64,000 bases of DNA from positions 186,001 through 250,000 of the forward strand of contig JALMLS010000627.1 in NCBI GenBank assembly GCA_038496445.1, written 5' to 3'. Origin of the DNA: Trichosphaerium sp. ATCC 40318 (lineage: Eukaryota; Discosea; Flabellinia; Trichosidae). Made by a program: the position numbers and the translations under genes. Shown one piece after another: positions 59,890 to 64,000 of this stretch (the stretch's first letter is position 1; every line of letters starts with the position of its first letter). A model generated the notes under the pieces. The model had not been told where the DNA came from, made no database searches, and saw only the letters and a program-made list of their open reading frames with translations.

Positions 59890-60788
59890 TTATTTGGAAT
59901 TGACCCGAGCAATGTCATTTTTAACACTTTGACCATTCTCATACATCCGTTTTATCATCTCTCCTGAGCGTAACCAATATAAACACTCTCCATTTTTAAA
60001 GCCGTTTACACAGGTGTAAGACTCTTTCAGTTGTCCATTATAATACCACTTTTTAACCTCACCGTGCATTTTGCCATTTACACAATCACATTCTGACCCA
60101 AGTTGTCCATTGTCATACCACCACTTACATTTTCCTTCCATTTTACCTTTAACATAAAACATATGTTCGCTAAGTTGACAATTGTCATACCACTCATAGT
60201 AATCTCCTTCTATTTCATCATCAACAGTAACATACACTTGAGATAGGTTACCATTCCTATACCATCGTCTAACCTCACCAGTCAAAACATCATCAACGTG
60301 ATAACACTTTTCATACAATTGTCCATTATTATACCATCTCTTGTGCTCTCCTTCTCTTTACCATTAACAAAACTACCACATATCTCCAATTGGCCATTAC
60401 AATGCCAATGCCTAACCTCTCCATCTATCTTACCTTTTACATAAAACAAACGTTTGTGTAGCTTGCCATTTCTGTACCAACGCTTATACTCTCCATCAAG
60501 TATACCTTCTGAGAAATAGCAATGTTCATATAACTTGCCATTGGCGTACCAATTCTTTGAATCTCCGTCCTTCAAGCCGTTGACGAAGGTACATTGACGC
60601 ATCAACTTTTTACGAATGTACTTTTTCCATTTACCATGTTTCGCGTTGTTGTTATCAAATCTAATCATTGACGCTTGTTTTGACAATAAAGGCCATTTGT
60701 AGTATATTTCTATGTCAAGATCTGTAATATCAAGCTGTAACTCCGTTGGAAGATGCACTATGACGTCGTATGGGAGCTCTTGAGACAA
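59890..60788 (-). pseudogene. F-box-like MORN_2 repeat gene with one frameshift
   Basis: A paralogue of 98-886. The upstream frame (60788-60282) has the same N-terminal helix pair (LPTELQLDITDLDIEIYYKW) and five repeats (NWYANGKLYEHCYFSEGILD; RWYRNGKLHKRLFYVKGKID). At about 60350 the frame breaks inside FVNGK: the repeats go on in another frame (RRWYRNGNLSQVYVTVDDEI, WWYDNGQLGSECDCVNGKMH) to a stop at 59890. One base gained or lost explains it. Either recently inactivated or a sequence error; the rest is well preserved. Confidence 0.75.
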
Positions 60789-61126
60789 AACCTTTAAATT
60801 CTAACGTTGGTACTGAATATGTTGTTAAATCATCAACGTACATTTAAACTGCGCTTGCGAGACATCTTCGCGCTATGAAACGTCAGAAATTAGCCTTGTT
60901 AGTTTCAACAGTGTTTCACGCGTTTTCCCTTGCTTAGGGCAGTGTTTACGTAATGCAACTTATTTACACACACTCACAGTGTGCTAGACGTAAAAAATTG
61001 GAATAATTGTCGCTACCTTATCACGTGTTCTTAAGACAGTTCAAGAATTGTAAAAAAGCGTTTATGTCTAGCTATAGCTATTGTGTTGTGTATGAAGGCT
61101 ATTGTATTTGTTGACTGTTTAAGCCA
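60789..61126. other. intergenic, nothing recognised
   Basis: The upstream flank of the MORN gene and 3' flank of the next minus-strand gene. CACGTG at about 61022. Confidence 0.5.
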
Positions 61127-62330
61127 TTACAAGATCATAGTAATGATAAGCATTAGAATTTCTAGGTACACCGAACAGCCCTTACAGCATTCAATCTTTA
61201 TCTGACAATAACATTGGCCAGCGCTTGTACCACCGTAACTTATGGTACGATCAAACGTTGTAATCTTATCTGTGCAATCAGGATCCAAGCTAGCAGCCGC
61301 AGCGCACTCTGAAGGGAAGAATGCATCTTTCTTTTCTCTTCTACCATCAAATCGAAGCTATTTGTGACATAGCTTGGAGACATCGGCATTTGATCCATTG
61401 CAACTATGGTGTTTGTTTCCAGTCACGTTCGTCCAAACGTTTCTAGCTCCATTGCAAGCATTCCTGTTTCTTTATTTATCAATGTTGGTATCTTTGGCTT
61501 ATTCACAACAATTGGTTCAAGGTCGCAGTTTATACAATCATCAGACAGAGGCCATCTTGGTATGTTCGTTAATGATAGGTACTTATTGAGCTCTCTGGTA
61601 TTGCAGTCAATGCATTTATCTCCGTGCCTCCATGGTATGTTGGTACATATCCTGGGAATGTTTGGCCAGTACTTCTCATGTAACATGCTATAAGAAGGTA
61701 GCCTTGCTCTTACGGAGAAGCAAACGTTAACGTCTTCTGGGTTCTCAATTGCTGTGATGTTATCAAAGTACTAAACAATCGTCATCTACAAGCTTGGCTT
61801 CTTTTGTGTATCGCGAAGCAACAGAAAAAGGCATTACATCGATACCTGAGCATGACGACGAACATGTCCGAGCACAATAAGACAAATCAGTGTAGATTTT
61901 TGTACATCCTAGAAAACAAATTAGCAAAAAAAGTTGATTGAAAATGACTCCACGTTCGTACTTCCTGAACTTCTGTATCTTGGAAAGAAACAGTGATCGA
62001 CACGACTAAATATTTGTGAGAATACTCAATACTTGTTGGCTCAAAAAGCCGTACGTGTAGGAAGTTACGTTTTCTTTGATTCCGTAAATATTCTCAACTT
62101 GATAGTCAACATAATCTACATCTGTACACTCACGATATCCTTTCCAATACCAATGAACAATATACCGAAAACAAATTTCAAAGGGAACAGATACTTCTAA
62201 ACGTTCAATCGACATACGAAGAAGTGCTTCAGTAACACCAGTAACACCAAGGAAATCATCAAATGCCAAAAAATCATAGTTTATTCACCTTTTGACAACA
62301 ATTAAATAAACAAGGTTGAAAATCACATAT
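61127..62330 (-). CDS. cysteine-rich secreted or surface protein (5' end uncertain)
   Basis: Several exons. The 5' part around 62300-62040 is hydrophobic in one frame (MIFWHLMISLVLLVLLKHF, a likely signal peptide) and then reads ICFRYIVHWYWKGYRECTDV. Later exons give GCTKIYTDLSYCARTCSSSC, NITAIENPEDVNVCFSVRAR, RICTNIPWRHGDKCIDC and DDCINCDLEPIVVNKPKIPT, and a last exon FFPSECAAAASLDPDCTDKI with GQCYCQIKIECCKGCSVYLE ending in a hydrophobic tail at 61127. The many paired cysteines suggest a disulfide-rich extracellular protein. Family unrecognised. The junction after the signal peptide is not resolved. Confidence 0.5.
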
Positions 62331-62430
62331 GATTGTTTTTTTGGGGTGGCCTATACCTTACTTAGTGCACCTCATTGTGCTCTAAAAGTTACAACATAAT
62401 TTTAAGAGTCAATTTTTTTACACAACTTTA

Positions 62431-62867
62431 TTACAACAAAGACTCCAAATCCAGTAACAACGAGTCAATTCGTTCGCTGTACCGAAGCAAATTAAAAAAC
62501 CCAACGCAACGCTCAAGGTTACGCCTTTCATCGTACACCGCTTCAAATCGCCGCCGGCTAACAGCTTGTCTCATAGCCAAGGCTATTTTTTTGTTTGGTA
62601 GAATAATTGAAAGGTCCCTAGTCGCGTAGGGGGGCTTTCCCAGTAGCTGTCTCCAGTCCTTGAGACTAAATACCGGTTCATACGGTATACGCAACTTTCT
62701 AGCTAACGCGGTTGCAATTCTATCCAACTCATTGCTGAGGTGGTTACTTTTCCTCAAGCCCAAAAAAATTTTACTTTTTCGTTCCTATACACACATTAGC
62801 TAAAAAACTAAATTGTTCTTTTGAATACCTCTAGAACGTTGCTTTTGCCCTCTATCATGGCAATCAT
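62431..62867 (-). CDS. unrecognised basic protein, two exons
   Basis: ATG 62867 (MIAMIEGKSNVLE) to a GTATTC donor (about 62828), then a phase-0 intron to GTATAG (about 62788) and ERKSKIFLGLRKSNHLSNEL, RKLRIPYEPVFSLKDWRQLL, SIILPNKKIALAMRQAVSRR and LLLDLESLL to TAA at 62431. An in-frame extension upstream (IVIVPKTLSRKG) suggests a further 5' exon. Possibly a ribosome-biogenesis or mitochondrial protein; not recognised. Confidence 0.45.
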
Positions 62868-63399
62868 TCCTTTCCTGGACAACGTTTTAGGGACAATGAC
62901 AATGTGCTAACACGTACGATTTAAAAAGCAGCGGTTTTTTCGCTGCTGGGAGCTTTATCCCGTTCATAAACAGATGAACCCCCCCTTTTTAGATTCATCC
63001 GCTACCTTGCGGCGTTTATTTGTTCTACGGCAGTGGTTAGTTGTTTTTTGACAATTTAATAGATCCAATCTGCTATAAATACACAATGGACAGATAAAAC
63101 GCCAAAAGTGGTGCGTCTGTCTTGTTGACAATAAACGTGTGACGTAATAGCGTTTGCAGCAAAAATCGTTGAGTTGAAATAACAAGTAAAACAAACAAGC
63201 GAACTACGTACTTTTTGACCGTGTCGTTTCCTCTTTGACGTTTCATTTGCTTTTAATCTCTTACTGTTTTTAGCTGTTAAGGTTAAGTCATTAAGTTATG
63301 CAAGGGCTTGTGTGTTTGAATGAGGTGTGGTTCTCCAACAACAAATGAACGTAATCATGTCAATGACCTGCGTGAAGTATAACACAATACATTGGCACG

Positions 63400-64000
63400 A
63401 GGTTTTTCAGCTAACGGCACAAAAAATACTGTTAGGTAGCGCCCTATACCCAGCAAACATACGCAAAGCAACAGTACAGAAACAATTGGCCTTGATGATG
63501 AAGATGAGCTGTTTGGATCATCCATCGGAGCCTTAGTACCCCCACTAGAAGGTACAGTTGTATTGTCATTTATGACAAGGGGCTTGGGTTGCTGTCAAGC
63601 ATCGACAGAAGCGCAAGAAAGTTAGACTTTCCAAAAAAAAGCAAAAAGGTTTCTGTACCCGTCTTCATCGCTAGTGCCCTTTGCATCACATGTTACTCTG
63701 TCATTTGAACGTTCTTGCAATTCACACCTCGTATCGTCATTGTAGCAAAATCCTGCTGTACTCTGTGTTGTGCCAAGAGCACTACATCCGCTGAGGAATG
63801 GCTTCTTGCATAGGAATCCGGATAATTTCAATTCTGAGTTTATCTTATCAATACCATTTGTACGTTCCAACGATACCAAATCACATCGGAGATTCTCAAT
63901 CTCACATCGCTCAGTACAAGACTGTCCGACCTTAAAGAAAAAAAGTAAGCAAAAAGCCGTAATGTTTCTACATATCGTACGTCTGTTTGGAACCACCCAG
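63400..64000 (-). CDS. cysteine-rich protein with C-terminal hydrophobic anchor, 5' end beyond window
   Basis: An exon at about 63935-63660 encodes SCTERCEIENLRCDLVSLER, KKPFLSGCSALGTTQSTAGF and CYNDDTRCELQERSNDRVTC, ended by a GTACAG donor. A following exon from about 63595 reads PKPLVINDNTTVPSSGGTKA and SSSSSSRPIVSVLLLCVCLL, a Ser-rich spacer plus hydrophobic anchor like those of GPI-linked or tethered wall proteins. The 5' end lies past 64000. Together with 61127-62330 it suggests a local cluster of surface proteins. Confidence 0.5.

Overview
This 64 kb window is nuclear DNA of an intron-rich, AT-rich eukaryotic microbe. Nearly every gene is cut by many short introns (the shortest I could define are 40-45 nt), with donors that often read GTACGT, GTAAGT or GTATGT and acceptors ending in TAG or CAG. 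Several genes were recovered by splicing exons by eye; the RBR ligase at 5121-7001 joins into 11 exons totalling exactly 1101 nt (366 codons plus stop). A fungus or fungus-like protist fits best: Rax2-like surface proteins with GPI-type tails, a Tsc13-type enoyl reductase and a fungal-type gene layout. A class IV (HDAC11-like) deacetylase and F-box/LRR and MORN-type families are not typical of yeasts or filamentous ascomycetes, so I do not name a genus.

Layout. 1-2.6 kb: a divergent pair, a MORN-type repeat protein and an F-box/LRR protein. 3.1-14.4 kb: ordinary genes, namely a secreted two-domain DUF4397 protein, an RBR ubiquitin ligase, an unrecognised gene, very-long-chain enoyl-CoA reductase, ribosomal protein uL16 and a disordered unknown protein. 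15.0-27.4 kb: a large tandem duplication of a Rax2-like GPI-anchored surface protein, with two more F-box/LRR genes on the opposite strand between the copies (one frameshifted). 28-29.6 kb: a 5'-truncated non-LTR retrotransposon fragment with an RNase H domain and a (TTTAC)n tail. 29.6-51.9 kb: a small membrane protein, an isopenicillin-N-synthase-like oxygenase, a SAM methyltransferase, a phospholipid-methyltransferase-like membrane protein, a single-pass membrane protein, HDAC11, an alpha/beta hydrolase, GDP-mannose pyrophosphorylase, a basic unknown protein, a Tra2-like splicing factor, GAPDH, an ADP-ribosylglycohydrolase and an unrecognised basic protein. 51.9-54.4 kb: gene-poor. 54.5-64 kb: an aldo-keto reductase, a further LRR gene, phosphopantothenate-cysteine ligase, a frameshifted MORN-type gene and two cysteine-rich surface or secreted proteins.

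Housekeeping genes here serve membrane lipid synthesis (enoyl-CoA reductase, phospholipid methyltransferase), glycan precursors (GDP-mannose), CoA synthesis, glycolysis, translation and splicing. Mixed among them is an accessory set: four LRR genes, two MORN genes plus a relic, the Rax2-like pair and cysteine-rich surface proteins. Two of these are frameshifted and one is a relic, which points to birth-and-death turnover. All protein assignments come from motif recognition by eye; no database search was run.
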